Shown: positions 1 to 9,643, counted from the stretch's first letter. The stretch is DNA of 64,000 nt from Flavobacterium sp. LHD-85 (GCF_030929595.1 NZ_JAVFVR010000016.1:124001-188000), one strand, 5' to 3'. Numbers and translations: made by a program. Notes: generated from the sequence alone by a model not told the origin.

Positions 1-2730
1 GTATCTGTAGATCAATTGTTGCAAGGACGTGCTGCTGGGGTAACAGTTACGAACAACTCTGGACAGCCTGGAAGCAGTGTGTCGGTTAAAATTCGTGGAA
101 CTACTTCTATCTCTGGAACCAATGAGCCATTGTATATTATAGATGGTATTCCTATTTCTGGTGATGCTGCCAATACTGCTACGGGAGGTTCAATTGTTAC
201 AGGTTATTTAGGATCAAACACAGGAAACGTAACTTCGAGTCCAATAGCTTTTTTAAATCCTAACGATATCGAAACAATGGATATTTTGAAAGATGCTTCT
301 GCAACTGCTATCTATGGTTCTAGAGCGTCAAATGGGGTTGTTATTATTACTACAAAAAGAGGTAAGAAAGGAACGGGAAAAATCACTTTTGATTCTTATT
401 TCTCTGTTCAAAATGTAACTCGTTTGCTAGATACTATGACTTTGAGTCAATATGCTGCGCAGCAAAATGCTTTGGCGGCGGTTTATGGTGTTGCGCCAAG
501 AGATGAGTTTGCTGTTCCGTCTGTTCTGGGTAAAGGAACAAATTGGCAAGATGAGATTTATAAAACGGCTATAATGAATAATTATCAGGTTTCGTTTTCT
601 GGTGCAAAAGATGGTACTAACTACTATATTTCTGGAGGTTATACGAATCAGGAAGGTATTGTTATTGGTTCTGGTTTTAAAAGATATAGTTTTAAAACAA
701 ATGTTGACAGCAAACTAAAAGATTGGCTAACTGTTGGCGTGTCTGTTGGAGCAGGTGTAACCAATGAAGATATTACAATCAATGGTGCGAGCAATGGTAT
801 TATCAGTACTTCTATTTTGTCGACGCCAGATGTTGCGGTAAAAGATACTAATGGCAATTATTCTGGTCCGCCAGCAGATGGATCAATCGGGGTTTGGATC
901 AATCCGGTAGCTTCGGCTTTGATGAATACCAATAAGTTGATTAAGAAGAACTTCATAGGAAACTTTTATGCCAATTTTAGAATAGCAAAAGGATTGGAGT
1001 ATCGCTTTGACTTTGGGGGATCTACTAATATAGATAATTACGAAGGTTTTCAGCCTACTTATAAATGGGGTTCAGCGGTTAGAGAAACCAATATGCTGAC
1101 AGAGAGAGCAAACAATTGGTATGGACTTAACATTAAAAACGTTTTAACTTATAAAGCTGACGTAGGGAATCATCATTTTAATGTTTTGGCTGGTCAAGAG
1201 GCAAATGACAGTCATTGGTTCGGTAATTCGCAATCAGTTTCTGGGTTGTTGAGTAATGATATTCACTCTATTAGTTTAGGAGATCCAGATTCAATTATTG
1301 CTTCAGAATATAAGGGAAGCTCTGCTTTGTATTCTTTCTTCGGGTCTTTTAATTATGACTATGATAACCGATATGGTTTGCAGGCAACCATGAGAGCGGA
1401 TGGAAGTTCTAATTTTGGACCTGGTCAAAAATGGGGTTACTTTCCTTCGGTTTCTGGATATTGGAAACTTTCGAACGAAAAGTTTATGGAAGGAACTAGA
1501 GAATACATTGATAACATCAAGTTTAGAGGTGGATATGGAGAAACTGGAAACCAAAATATTGGCGGTGGAGGTTACATGAGTACGGTTCGTGCAATAAAAT
1601 CGGCTATGGGTAACTTCTTTACGGTAAATAATATTGCAAATCCAGATTTAACTTGGGAAACTTCTAAACAAACCAACTTTGGTTTAGATTTTACACTTTT
1701 CAAATCAAAACTTCAAGCAACATTTGATATATACAAAAAAGAATCTGAAGGATTTTTATTTGTGTTGCCATTGCCATACTACGTTACTGGTACAGATGCT
1801 TATCAAGGAGGTTTAGGAGCGCCAAGTGTAAATTTAGGAAGTTTAAGAAATCAAGGTTTTGAGATGACTTTAGATTATAATGAGAAGTTCGGAAAAGATT
1901 TTTCTTGGAATTCAAAAGTAATTTTCTCTACAAATAAAAATAAATTGTTGAGTCTTCAAGATAATTTTGATTTGACAAAAGATGTAATGCTTAATGATTA
2001 TACGAATAAAGCGGTAACTAAAACTGTGGTTGGACAGCCAGTTGGCCAGTTTTACGGATATCAGGCAGTGGGAATTATCAGAACGAATGAACAATTGGCA
2101 AATGCACCAATTCCGTTTACTGGAAACAAAGCAGTAAAAAGCCAGTTGGGAGATGTTGAGTACGTAGATCAAAACAAAGACGGTTTGATTGATGATAAGG
2201 ACTTAACGTACATTGGTAATCCAGCGCCAAAATTTACTTACGGATTCAATAATACTTTTAAATATAAAAACATTGATTTAGGAGTCTTTTTACAAGGATC
2301 GTACGGTAATAAGGTAATGAACCTAACAAGACGTGCTGGTACTAAAAACCAACGTTTGTACGAAAATCAATTGGCGGAAGCTGCAGATTTTTGGACACCA
2401 GAAAATACCGATGCAAAATATCCAAGGCCTGATGGAGGAGACGGACATCCAAACATTGCAATCTCTGATCGTTATGTAGAAGATGGGTCATACTTGAGAA
2501 TTCAGCAAGTTACTTTAGGGTATAACATGCCTTCAGATGTGCTCTCAAAAGCGAGCATTAGTAAATTAAGATTTTATTTTGGTATTCAAAATCTTTACAC
2601 ATTTACCAAATATACAGGCTATGATCCTGAAATTGGATCATATAACCAAGATCCGTTATTATCTGGAATCGATTCAGGGCGTTACCCAACCAATCGTAGT
2701 TTCACTTTTGGAATGAATTTAGAATTTTAA
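1..2730 (+). CDS. SusC/RagA-family TonB-dependent receptor (5' end outside window)
   Basis: Outer-membrane transporter that imports oligosaccharides with its SusD partner, powered by TonB. The reading frame is open from base 1, so the signal peptide, the carboxypeptidase-regulatory-like domain and the start of the plug are missing. The visible part begins in the plug (LLQGRAAGV, then EPLYIIDG and the plug-end motif KDASATAIYGSRASNG) and continues through a complete beta-barrel of about 780 residues ending in FGMNLEF with a terminal Phe. The SusD gene starts 11 bases after the stop, the usual SusCD pairing. First gene seen of a polysaccharide utilization locus whose upstream part is not visible. 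The family assignment is secure; the substrate is inferred only from the hydrolases downstream. Confidence 0.95.
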   Translation, partial: VSVDQLLQGRAAGVTVTNNSGQPGSSVSVKIRGTTSISGTNEPLYIIDGIPISGDAANTATGGSIVTGYLGSNTGNVTSSPIAFLNPNDIETMDILKDASATAIYGSRASNGVVIITTKRGKKGTGKITFDSYFSVQNVTRLLDTMTLSQYAAQQNALAAVYGVAPRDEFAVPSVLGKGTNWQDEIYKTAIMNNYQVSFSGAKDGTNYYISGGYTNQEGIVIGSGFKRYSFKTNVDSKLKDWLTVGVSVGAGVTNEDITINGASNGIISTSILSTPDVAVKDTNGNYSGPPADGSIGVWINPVASALMNTNKLIKKNFIGNFYANFRIAKGLEYRFDFGGSTNIDNYEGFQPTYKWGSAVRETNMLTERANNWYGLNIKNVLTYKADVGNHHFNVLAGQEANDSHWFGNSQSVSGLLSNDIHSISLGDPDSIIASEYKGSSALYSFFGSFNYDYDNRYGLQATMRADGSSNFGPGQKWGYFPSVSGYWKLSNEKFMEGTREYIDNIKFRGGYGETGNQNIGGGGYMSTVRAIKSAMGNFFTVNNIANPDLTWETSKQTNFGLDFTLFKSKLQATFDIYKKESEGFLFVLPLPYYVTGTDAYQGGLGAPSVNLGSLRNQGFEMTLDYNEKFGKDFSWNSKVIFSTNKNKLLSLQDNFDLTKDVMLNDYTNKAVTKTVVGQPVGQFYGYQAVGIIRTNEQLANAPIPFTGNKAVKSQLGDVEYVDQNKDGLIDDKDLTYIGNPAPKFTYGFNNTFKYKNIDLGVFLQGSYGNKVMNLTRRAGTKNQRLYENQLAEAADFWTPENTDAKYPRPDGGDGHPNIAISDRYVEDGSYLRIQQVTLGYNMPSDVLSKASISKLRFYFGIQNLYTFTKYTGYDPEIGSYNQDPLLSGIDSGRYPTNRSFTFGMNLEF

Positions 2731-2741
2731 TTACTACTCTT

Positions 2742-4304
2742 ATGAAAAAATATATCAATATAAAGACCTTAGTTTTATTCTTAACGCTAGGTTTGGCAAC
2801 TACTTCTTGCAGCGAAGATTTCTTGGATCGCCCATCTGAAGATAGTTACAGCAGCGACCAGTTTTATAATACCGATGAGCAGGTTGCAAGAACTACTTAC
2901 GGAATGTATGGTGCAATGTGGGCTCCTTATTATACTAAAAACTTTTACGCATTGTCAGAATTGTCATCAGGAAATTGTTTGGCTTATGCCGATGGACCAG
3001 AACTGATTCAGTTTAAATTGACTTCCGATAGTCCAATATTGTTAGATCCTTGGAGAGCTTGTTTTGCAATTATAGCGCAAGCCAATAACTTAATTAATAA
3101 TATTGAAAAAAATGCTACTGCAGATGTGAGTAAAGCAGTAATTAAAAACACGATTGCTGAAGCGCATTTTTTTAGATCGATCGCTTATTTCTATTTGGTT
3201 CGTTTGTATGGACCAGTGCCTATTATTGAAGATAATTTGGCTTTGGCAAAAGATCCGATGGTGAATACAAATAGAGTTGAAGATGTTTATACTTTTATTG
3301 AAAACGATTTAAAATTTGCAGCAGCAAATCTAAAATCTAAAATTAGATCTAGATCTGCCAGCGGAGACAACATTTTTGTAACTCAAGGTTCTGCTGAAGC
3401 ATTTTTGGCCAAAGTATATTTATATGAAAAGAAATATGCAGATTCTAAAACAATGGCTGAAAAAGTGATTAATTCAGGCGAGTTTGGATTACTGCCAAAT
3501 TTTGCAGATTTGTTTTTGACAAGTAAAAATAACAACGAAGAATCTATTTATTCTTGGCAATGGTCTGGCGCTATAAATACTTATGGAGGAGGAAATTTCT
3601 CTAATATTCAATATGGTTTAGATATTTTGAATGATAATGCTTCATACGGTGCTACTTATGTGCCAAGTAATGACGTTCAAGATGCTTTTGAAATTGGAGA
3701 TTTGAGAAGAAAAGAATCTTTTATGGTTTATGGAGATTCTTATCCTAATATAAAAGGAGATGGTGCTGTAGGTTTTGTTATGGATAAAACGAAATATCCA
3801 GATGCATTGGCCAATACAGGAGCAGCTGTTAAGAAATATGTTGTTGGGCAAGTTACTAGCGAGACCGGCCCAGCCGATGGATGGGGAGGAATGAGTAACT
3901 GTAATTATATTATGCGTTATGCTGATCTTTTATTGATACATGCTGAGGCGATTATGGCGGGAGCTGATGAGACCAATAATGCTGCTGCAAAAGAATCATT
4001 CAATAAAGTAAGAGTTAGAGCAGGATTTAATGCTTTAGATGCTAATGTACCTTTAACAAAAGCAGTTTTATTTCACGAGAGAAGAGTTGAATTTGCTTTT
4101 GAAGGTGAATTTTGGTTCGATTTAGGAAGACTTCCACGTCAGGAAGCGATCAATATTATTTCTCAGCAAGATAGAGGTTTTGATTCTCAAGGGGTAATTC
4201 ATTATACGCCAACTGCGACAGATTTTATTTACCCAAAACCAGATATCGAAGTTAGAAAAAATCCAAAATTGAAAGAGGCACCAGTTCCTTACACTTTCAA
4301 ATAA
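2742..4304 (+). CDS. SusD/RagB-family glycan-binding lipoprotein
   Basis: Surface lipoprotein that caps the SusC barrel and binds the glycan. A lipoprotein signal peptide ends at the Cys of ATTSCSEDFLDRPS; DFLD directly after the lipid Cys is typical of SusD. At 520 residues it has normal family length. The helical TPR-like core (for example AEAHFFRSIAYFYLVRLYG) and the C-terminal RADLLLIHAE-type and FHERRVEFAFEGEFWFDLGR motifs are classic SusD/RagB. Eleven bases from the SusC gene and 21 bases before the next lipoprotein gene, so one operon. Confidence 0.96.
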   Translation: MKKYINIKTLVLFLTLGLATTSCSEDFLDRPSEDSYSSDQFYNTDEQVARTTYGMYGAMWAPYYTKNFYALSELSSGNCLAYADGPELIQFKLTSDSPILLDPWRACFAIIAQANNLINNIEKNATADVSKAVIKNTIAEAHFFRSIAYFYLVRLYGPVPIIEDNLALAKDPMVNTNRVEDVYTFIENDLKFAAANLKSKIRSRSASGDNIFVTQGSAEAFLAKVYLYEKKYADSKTMAEKVINSGEFGLLPNFADLFLTSKNNNEESIYSWQWSGAINTYGGGNFSNIQYGLDILNDNASYGATYVPSNDVQDAFEIGDLRRKESFMVYGDSYPNIKGDGAVGFVMDKTKYPDALANTGAAVKKYVVGQVTSETGPADGWGGMSNCNYIMRYADLLLIHAEAIMAGADETNNAAAKESFNKVRVRAGFNALDANVPLTKAVLFHERRVEFAFEGEFWFDLGRLPRQEAINIISQQDRGFDSQGVIHYTPTATDFIYPKPDIEVRKNPKLKEAPVPYTFK

Positions 4305-4325
4305 TTTTTTTAAAAGTAAATCACT

Positions 4326-5399
4326 ATGAAAAATATAAAAAATAGAATGTTGTTGAAGTTGTATTTTTTGGCTTCGATTTCAATTTTCCTCTTCGCTTCT
4401 TGTTCAAATGATGATTCTACAGGTTCATCAGGAAAACTCGAAGTAACAGGTATCAGCAGATCTGTTGTTGACGATCCTTTGGTTGAAGGAGATAGAAAAG
4501 TTGATGTTCCTACAGATGTTATTAATGCTGGAAATTACTATATCATTAGAGGATCTGGTTTTGCGACATTACAATCAATTTCATTTAACGGATTGGAGTC
4601 TTATTTTAATCCAACATTCGTAACAGATAATGCCATCGTTGTTTTAGTAGACGAAAAAACGCCATATTATAATGAAATGGACGAAATGAAAATCGTTACT
4701 AGTTTAGGAACTCTGAACTATAAAATAGCGATCAGACCTCCAAGCCCAAGTATTAAAGGATTTCCAATTAATCCTAATGCCGGAGATATCATTACGATCA
4801 AGGGAGAATATTTTTTACGTCCTATTGTGAATTTTGGAACTACGACTGTTGAGCCTTTAGAATCATCATTGACGGAGATAAAAGTAAAAGTTCCAGATGA
4901 TTTTAAATATAAATATTTATCTATAACAAATGTTTCAGGAACTACTGTTGCTAATCAAGCATTGGGTAGTGCTCTTTATGACGATGCGCCTACTAATATT
5001 TGGGGCTGGGATGAAAAATGGGATGCGACTAATAGTTTTGACTTGGCCTACACCAAAGATTTTAGTCAAGGTTCTAAAAGTATTGAATGGAAATCAGGTG
5101 AGTGGGATGCTTATATTATTGCTCTGGCTGATTGGAATTTTAAAGATACAGATAAATTCAAAGCTGTTAGATTCTCTATTAAAGGTGCAAAAGCAGGAAA
5201 AGTAAAGTTTTTTATAAATGGAGATCCAGAGAATAATATTAAGATAGTAGAATTTAAATCTGATTCATGGACATATATTGAAATTCCTTTTAGTGATGTA
5301 GGTAATCCAGCTGTATTAAGCAAAATTGGATGGCAGGAATTTGGTGGTTTTGGCGGAAACACAATCTTACTTGATGATATTGGATTGGTATTAAAATAA
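4326..5399 (+). CDS. IPT/TIG-domain surface glycan-binding lipoprotein (SusE/F position)
   Basis: Probable surface glycan-binding protein of the locus. The signal peptide ends in a lipobox (LFASCSNDD). It is followed by two Ig-like IPT/TIG units (roughly residues 40-130 and 135-220; PNAGDIITIKGEYF is a typical TIG start) and a C-terminal beta-sandwich of about 130 residues with WGWDEKWDATNSF, aromatic patches and the ending ILLDDIGLVLK, which resembles carbohydrate-binding modules. The order TIG repeats then a C-terminal binding module is common in proteins encoded right after SusCD. It shares its C-terminal design with the next gene. No catalytic motif is visible. Binding function is inferred from position and architecture. 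Confidence 0.8.
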   Translation: MKNIKNRMLLKLYFLASISIFLFASCSNDDSTGSSGKLEVTGISRSVVDDPLVEGDRKVDVPTDVINAGNYYIIRGSGFATLQSISFNGLESYFNPTFVTDNAIVVLVDEKTPYYNEMDEMKIVTSLGTLNYKIAIRPPSPSIKGFPINPNAGDIITIKGEYFLRPIVNFGTTTVEPLESSLTEIKVKVPDDFKYKYLSITNVSGTTVANQALGSALYDDAPTNIWGWDEKWDATNSFDLAYTKDFSQGSKSIEWKSGEWDAYIIALADWNFKDTDKFKAVRFSIKGAKAGKVKFFINGDPENNIKIVEFKSDSWTYIEIPFSDVGNPAVLSKIGWQEFGGFGGNTILLDDIGLVLK

Positions 5400-5484
5400 T
5401 TGCGAAGGGTTCGAAAAGTAAATTTCAACAATTAAGTTGAGTTTGTCTATTAGAATCCATAATTAAAAAACTAAAAGAGAATTT

Positions 5485-6750
5485 ATGAAAAATATATATA
5501 ATAAAATAAAACATATTGCTCTAAGTGTCTTTTTGGTTGTTGCAGCTTCTTCCTGCGATAACGAAATTGAAGATATTGGAGGAGCGCAGCAAAATTACAA
5601 TACAGCATATGATTTAATTCAGGCAAATAGTAGTTTAACTGTGTTTACAAAAGCAATAAAATTAGCGGGTTTAGAATCGACATTAAATACAGCTGATAAT
5701 TACACGTATTTTGTTCCAAACGATGCCGCTTTCGATGCTTATTTGGTGGCCAATGGTTATGTAAATGATCTTGGATATCCAGATATAACGCTTGTTCCTG
5801 TGGAAGATTTAAAACAACTGGTTTTAAGTCATGTTATTAAAGGTGTCAAGAAAAGAGTAGGCAAACTTGAAGGTGTTGAAGCTGATTATTTAGAAACAGG
5901 TGATTATGCTACAATGGCAAATGCTGTAAACGCAGATCTATATTTGCTTAGCATTAATGTAACCAATGGTGTTTTAAAAGTTAATGGATCTGACAAAGAA
6001 GCGCCGGGATTAGATTATTATGGTACAAATGGTTTTGTGAATGTTTTAAGCAATGTTATTGAATTAACTCCACCAGCACCAGTAATTAGTGGATTGTCGC
6101 AAGTATTAGCTTCTCCAGGAGATGTTATTACAATTACAGGACAAAATTTTGTAAAAGTTAAAAGTGTAAAATTCGGATCTACGGCAGCTACATTTACAGC
6201 GGTTTCTAAAACAGAAATAAAAGTAACCGTTCCAGCCGATTTTGATTCGTATGCACTGATTGTTGTAGAGACCGATTTTGGCGTATCTGCTCCAAGTAGT
6301 ATAGGTCTTAAATATTTGCTTTATGCAGATGATACATCAAAAATTAGCTACCAATGGGATTGGGGAGGTAGTTTTGATATGATGAATACTGAAAATGTAA
6401 GCCGTGGTACTCATTCTATTAAGAAAGTAACGGGTGCATGGTCTGGATTTTATATCGGGTTTAAAGAAACTTTGAATACTGCCGATTATCAATTCCTTAA
6501 AATATCGGTATATGCAACTGAAAGTACGAAAATATTAATTAGTATACATAGCAATGCTAATAATGATGATAGTTTGGGAACAACAGTTCAATTGGTTGCA
6601 GGACAATGGAATAATATTTCAATTCCGATGTCTGATCTGAAACTGAATCAGGTTGGTGCTACATTTAATAATATATTTATTAAAGAATATTCAGGAATAT
6701 CACTTACGCCAGGAAACACTATTTATTACGATGATATAGGATTTTTATAA
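5485..6750 (+). CDS. Lipoprotein with FAS1 (fasciclin), TIG and C-terminal sandwich domains
   Basis: 421-residue lipoprotein (lipobox VAASSCDN). Residues about 35-195 form a fasciclin/FAS1 domain: NYTYFVPNDAAFDAYL is the FAS1 H1-type motif, VLSHVIKG matches the HxxI region, and TNGFVNVLSNVI the H2 region. A TIG domain follows (about 200-280, SPGDVITITGQNFVKVKSVKFG), then a C-terminal module of about 135 residues ending in YYDDIGFL, related in layout to that of the preceding protein (dW-W motifs, DDIG ending). FAS1 domains mediate adhesion and sometimes carbohydrate contacts, so a surface binding role in the locus is likely but inferred. The 85-base gap upstream has no hairpin; the gap downstream has a strong one. 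Confidence 0.8.
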   Translation: MKNIYNKIKHIALSVFLVVAASSCDNEIEDIGGAQQNYNTAYDLIQANSSLTVFTKAIKLAGLESTLNTADNYTYFVPNDAAFDAYLVANGYVNDLGYPDITLVPVEDLKQLVLSHVIKGVKKRVGKLEGVEADYLETGDYATMANAVNADLYLLSINVTNGVLKVNGSDKEAPGLDYYGTNGFVNVLSNVIELTPPAPVISGLSQVLASPGDVITITGQNFVKVKSVKFGSTAATFTAVSKTEIKVTVPADFDSYALIVVETDFGVSAPSSIGLKYLLYADDTSKISYQWDWGGSFDMMNTENVSRGTHSIKKVTGAWSGFYIGFKETLNTADYQFLKISVYATESTKILISIHSNANNDDSLGTTVQLVAGQWNNISIPMSDLKLNQVGATFNNIFIKEYSGISLTPGNTIYYDDIGFL

Positions 6751-6775
6751 AGTTAGTTTGTTATTGAGTTAGTTT

Positions 6776-6817
6776 AAAAATGTTCCCTGATTGAAAAATT
6801 AGGGAACATTTTTTTAA
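6776..6817 (+). terminator. Internal hairpin with T-run between lipoprotein and glycosidase genes
   Basis: Two 13-base arms (6776-6788 and 6801-6813, core TGTTCCCT / AGGGAACA) around a 12-base loop, followed by a T-run. It has the form of an intrinsic terminator and sits between genes of the same strand in the glycan locus, so it may attenuate transcription or protect the upstream 3' end. Confidence 0.7.
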
Positions 6818-6836
6818 ATATTTTAAATTAAAAAAG

Positions 6837-8069
6837 ATGAAAAAAATTGCTTTACTACTAGCTTTCATTATAACCGGTTTTGGTTTCAGTCAAGGCAATA
6901 CGCATAAACAGCAAGGCGGAAAATTTGAAGGTCTGGCAATGACGCCTCCAATGGGTTGGAATTCGTGGAATACTTTTGCAACCAATATTGATGAAAAATT
7001 AGTAAAAGAAACCGCAGATATTATGGTTTCTTCGGGGTTGGCGGCCGCGGGCTACAATTATATTGTTTTAGATGATGGCTGGATGACGCATGAGCGAGAT
7101 GTAAATGGTGATTTAGTGCCAGATCCTGAGAAATTTCCAAGCGGAATGAAAGTGCTTATCGATTATGTGCACAGTAAAGGTTTAAAATTTGGCTTGTACA
7201 ATTGTGCAGGAACCAAAACCTGTGCAGGTTATCCTGGAACAAGAGGTTATGAATATCAAGATGCTAGATTTTATGCAAAACTTGGAATTGATTTTTTAAA
7301 ATACGATTGGTGTAATACAGAAGGAATTACAGCAAAAGAAGCTTACACTACAATGAGTAATGCAATTAAAACAGCTGGAAGGCCAATTGTTTTTAGTCTT
7401 TGCGAATGGGGAGATAATCAGCCGTGGGAATGGGGAAAACCAATTGGCAATCTTTGGAGAATATCTGGAGATATATACCCATGTTTTGACTGCGAATTCA
7501 AGCATCCAGAAAATTGGTCATCTTGGGGATTCATGAAAATCGCCGATATGAGAAAAGATATTCGTAAATATTCGGGGCCAGATCATTGGAATGATTTTGA
7601 TATGATGGAAGTTGGGAACGAAATGAATGATACTGAAGACAAAACGCATTTTGCAATGTGGTGCATGCTTTCGTCACCACTTTTTACTGGAAATGATTAC
7701 AGAAAGATGTCAAAAGAGACTTTAGCAATTTTGACCAATAAAGAACTTTTGGCTGTAAATCAAGATAAACTTGGAATTCAAGGATTTAAATATGCTATTT
7801 TAGATGGAGTAGAAGTATGGGTAAAACCACTTTCGGATGGAGCTTGGGCAGTGAGTTTTGTAAACAGAACCGAAACTTCAAAAAAAGTTAATTTTGATTG
7901 GAAGAAAAATAACATCAAAGATGTGGATTTTGGTTATGAAGCTGATTTTAGTAAAACCGTTTTTAAAATAAAAGACCTTTGGAAAAACAAAGAAATTGGA
8001 ACTACAAAAAAGGCTTTTACGGCCGAAATAGCTTCGCATGATGTTGTTACCTTAAAATTAATCCCTTAA
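6837..8069 (+). CDS. Glycoside hydrolase family 27 alpha-galactosidase
   Basis: Retaining alpha-galactosidase that removes terminal alpha-galactosyl residues. An N-terminal signal peptide ends near FGFSQ, so the enzyme is exported, most likely to the periplasm. The GH27 barrel starts with TPPMGWNSWNTF. The nucleophile is D157 in FLKYDWCN and the acid/base is D212 in RISGD. LDDGW and the Cys pairs (CAGTKTC, CFDC) also fit the family. A C-terminal small beta domain completes a normal 410-residue length. GH27 also contains alpha-N-acetylgalactosaminidases, but the overall motifs favour galactosidase. Eleven bases before the GH5 gene, so co-transcribed with it. Confidence 0.93.
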   Translation: MKKIALLLAFIITGFGFSQGNTHKQQGGKFEGLAMTPPMGWNSWNTFATNIDEKLVKETADIMVSSGLAAAGYNYIVLDDGWMTHERDVNGDLVPDPEKFPSGMKVLIDYVHSKGLKFGLYNCAGTKTCAGYPGTRGYEYQDARFYAKLGIDFLKYDWCNTEGITAKEAYTTMSNAIKTAGRPIVFSLCEWGDNQPWEWGKPIGNLWRISGDIYPCFDCEFKHPENWSSWGFMKIADMRKDIRKYSGPDHWNDFDMMEVGNEMNDTEDKTHFAMWCMLSSPLFTGNDYRKMSKETLAILTNKELLAVNQDKLGIQGFKYAILDGVEVWVKPLSDGAWAVSFVNRTETSKKVNFDWKKNNIKDVDFGYEADFSKTVFKIKDLWKNKEIGTTKKAFTAEIASHDVVTLKLIP

Positions 8070-8080
8070 ATCAATACATT

Positions 8081-9046
8081 ATGAAATCAAAGTTTTGGTA
8101 TGCTACCTTTTTGCTTTTGTTGTTTGTAAATGTTTCAAAAGCACAATTTGTGAAAAAGCATGGACAACTAAGTGTTCTTGGGACTCAGCTTGTCGATAAA
8201 GATAATAATCCAATTGTGCTTCGCGGATTAAGTTTTGGTTGGCATAGCATGTGGCCGAGATTTTATAATGAAAAAGCAGTAAGCTGGTTAAAGAAGGATT
8301 TTAATTGTAATGTGGTTCGTGCCGCAATGGGAATTGAACTAGGTGATTACTCCTATATAAAGGATCCAGAATTTTCTAAAGAGAAAATAGAAGCAGTAAT
8401 AAATGGGGCTATAAAGTCTGATATCTATGTAATTATAGATTGGCATAGCCATAATATAAACCTGAAAGAAGCTAAAGCCTTTTTTGCAGAAATGTCAAAA
8501 AAGTATGCTAAGTATCCTAATATTATATATGAAGTATTTAATGAGCCAGATTATGAAACTTGGTGGGAAGTAAAAAATTACGCAGAAGAGGTAATTCGAG
8601 TAATTCGCGAAAACGATCCTAATAATATTATTCTGGTCGGCTGTCCGCATTGGGATCAGGATATTGATCTTCCAGCCGAAGATCCGATAAGAGATTATAC
8701 TAATATAATGTATACCATGCATTTTTATGCTGCAACTCATGGTAAAGAATTGAGAGATAGAACAGATTTGGCTATCAAGAGAGGTTTACCTGTTTTTATT
8801 TCAGAATCGGCTGGAATGGAAGCCTCTGGTGATGGACCTCTCAATTATAAAGCTTGGCAAGAATATATAGACTGGATGGAGTCTAAAAAACTAAGCTGGA
8901 TTACTTGGTCGGTATCCGATAAAGATGAAACATGTTCTATTTTAAAAAAATCTGCCAAATCTGATGGAAAGTGGAAAGATGAGGATTTAAAAGAATCTGG
9001 AATTAAAGTGCGCGAGTACTTGCGAAAGTATAATAAAGAAGAATAA
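8081..9046 (+). CDS. Glycoside hydrolase family 5 endoglycanase
   Basis: Exported endo-acting beta-glycanase (signal peptide ending VSKAQ). A clan GH-A barrel with the acid/base E155 in YEVFNEPDY and the nucleophile E242 in FISESAG. Other conserved sites are DWHSHN, the MHFYA strand and the late Trp in ITWSVSDKDE. The overall pattern is closest to the GH5 subgroup with Cel5A-type cellulases, but activity on glucomannan or mannan cannot be excluded. At 321 residues there is only the catalytic domain, with no binding module. Last gene of the locus; a perfect palindrome terminator follows 20 bases after the stop. Confidence 0.88.
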   Translation: MKSKFWYATFLLLLFVNVSKAQFVKKHGQLSVLGTQLVDKDNNPIVLRGLSFGWHSMWPRFYNEKAVSWLKKDFNCNVVRAAMGIELGDYSYIKDPEFSKEKIEAVINGAIKSDIYVIIDWHSHNINLKEAKAFFAEMSKKYAKYPNIIYEVFNEPDYETWWEVKNYAEEVIRVIRENDPNNIILVGCPHWDQDIDLPAEDPIRDYTNIMYTMHFYAATHGKELRDRTDLAIKRGLPVFISESAGMEASGDGPLNYKAWQEYIDWMESKKLSWITWSVSDKDETCSILKKSAKSDGKWKDEDLKESGIKVREYLRKYNKEE

Positions 9047-9066
9047 ATTTTTTAGATCGTTTTTAT

Positions 9067-9098
9067 AAAAGCCTGTTCATTTAAATGAACAGGCTTTT
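9067..9098 (+). terminator. Rho-independent terminator after GH5 gene
   Basis: A fully symmetric 32-base palindrome (arms AAAAGCCTGTTCAT around TTAA) followed by a T-run. It ends the glycan utilization locus. Confidence 0.9.
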
Positions 9099-9643
9099 TT
9101 TTGATTTTTTTATATGATGATAATGCCTTTCTTGTCTTAATAGTGAGGTGTTTTGTGAGGATGTATTTTTGTAAGAATTTGCTTTGGCCTGAAATGATTT
9201 TTAGTTTGTGTTTTTATAATGATGTTTGTGAGTTCTTATTTTTTAATTTTTTAAATACCCCCTATTTTTTATAGGGGTGTTTACTTTTAAAAGTTATTTT
9301 TAGATATTTTGTTTTGAATTTTTGTAGTATTTTTTACTTTGACCTATGATAAATTTTAAAAGTTACTCTAAAATGTGTTATTGAATTTTCAAAAACAATT
9401 ATCGATAAATGTCAAATCACGATTATTGGCGATTTAATTTTTGTAATCCATAATTCTTCATCTAAAACGTCAAAAAAGCAGTTTTGGATTATTCTACTCA
9501 TACAAAAGTTAATAAATTCGCTAATGAAAATGATGATGATTTGAAGGCGCATGAAAGGTTTTAGAAATGACTTATACTATTAAATAGATATATAAAAGAT
9601 TAACTAACCAGAATCAATTAATAACTAAAAACCAAATTAAAAC
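9099..9643. other. Long intergenic region with a CCCC/GGGG hairpin and a possible decayed reading frame
   Basis: 545 bases of AT-rich sequence without an intact gene. At 9257-9278 is an inverted repeat (ACCCC... CTAT / ATAG ...GGGGT, arms CCCCTAT and ATAGGGG with a 5-T spacer) that looks like a regulator site or small hairpin. Between about 9353 and 9566 protein-like codons continue across two frames separated by a run of six A, ending at a TAG; no start or homology is recognised. The 5' part probably holds the promoter of the downstream porin, but no clear -7 element was found. Confidence 0.4.
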
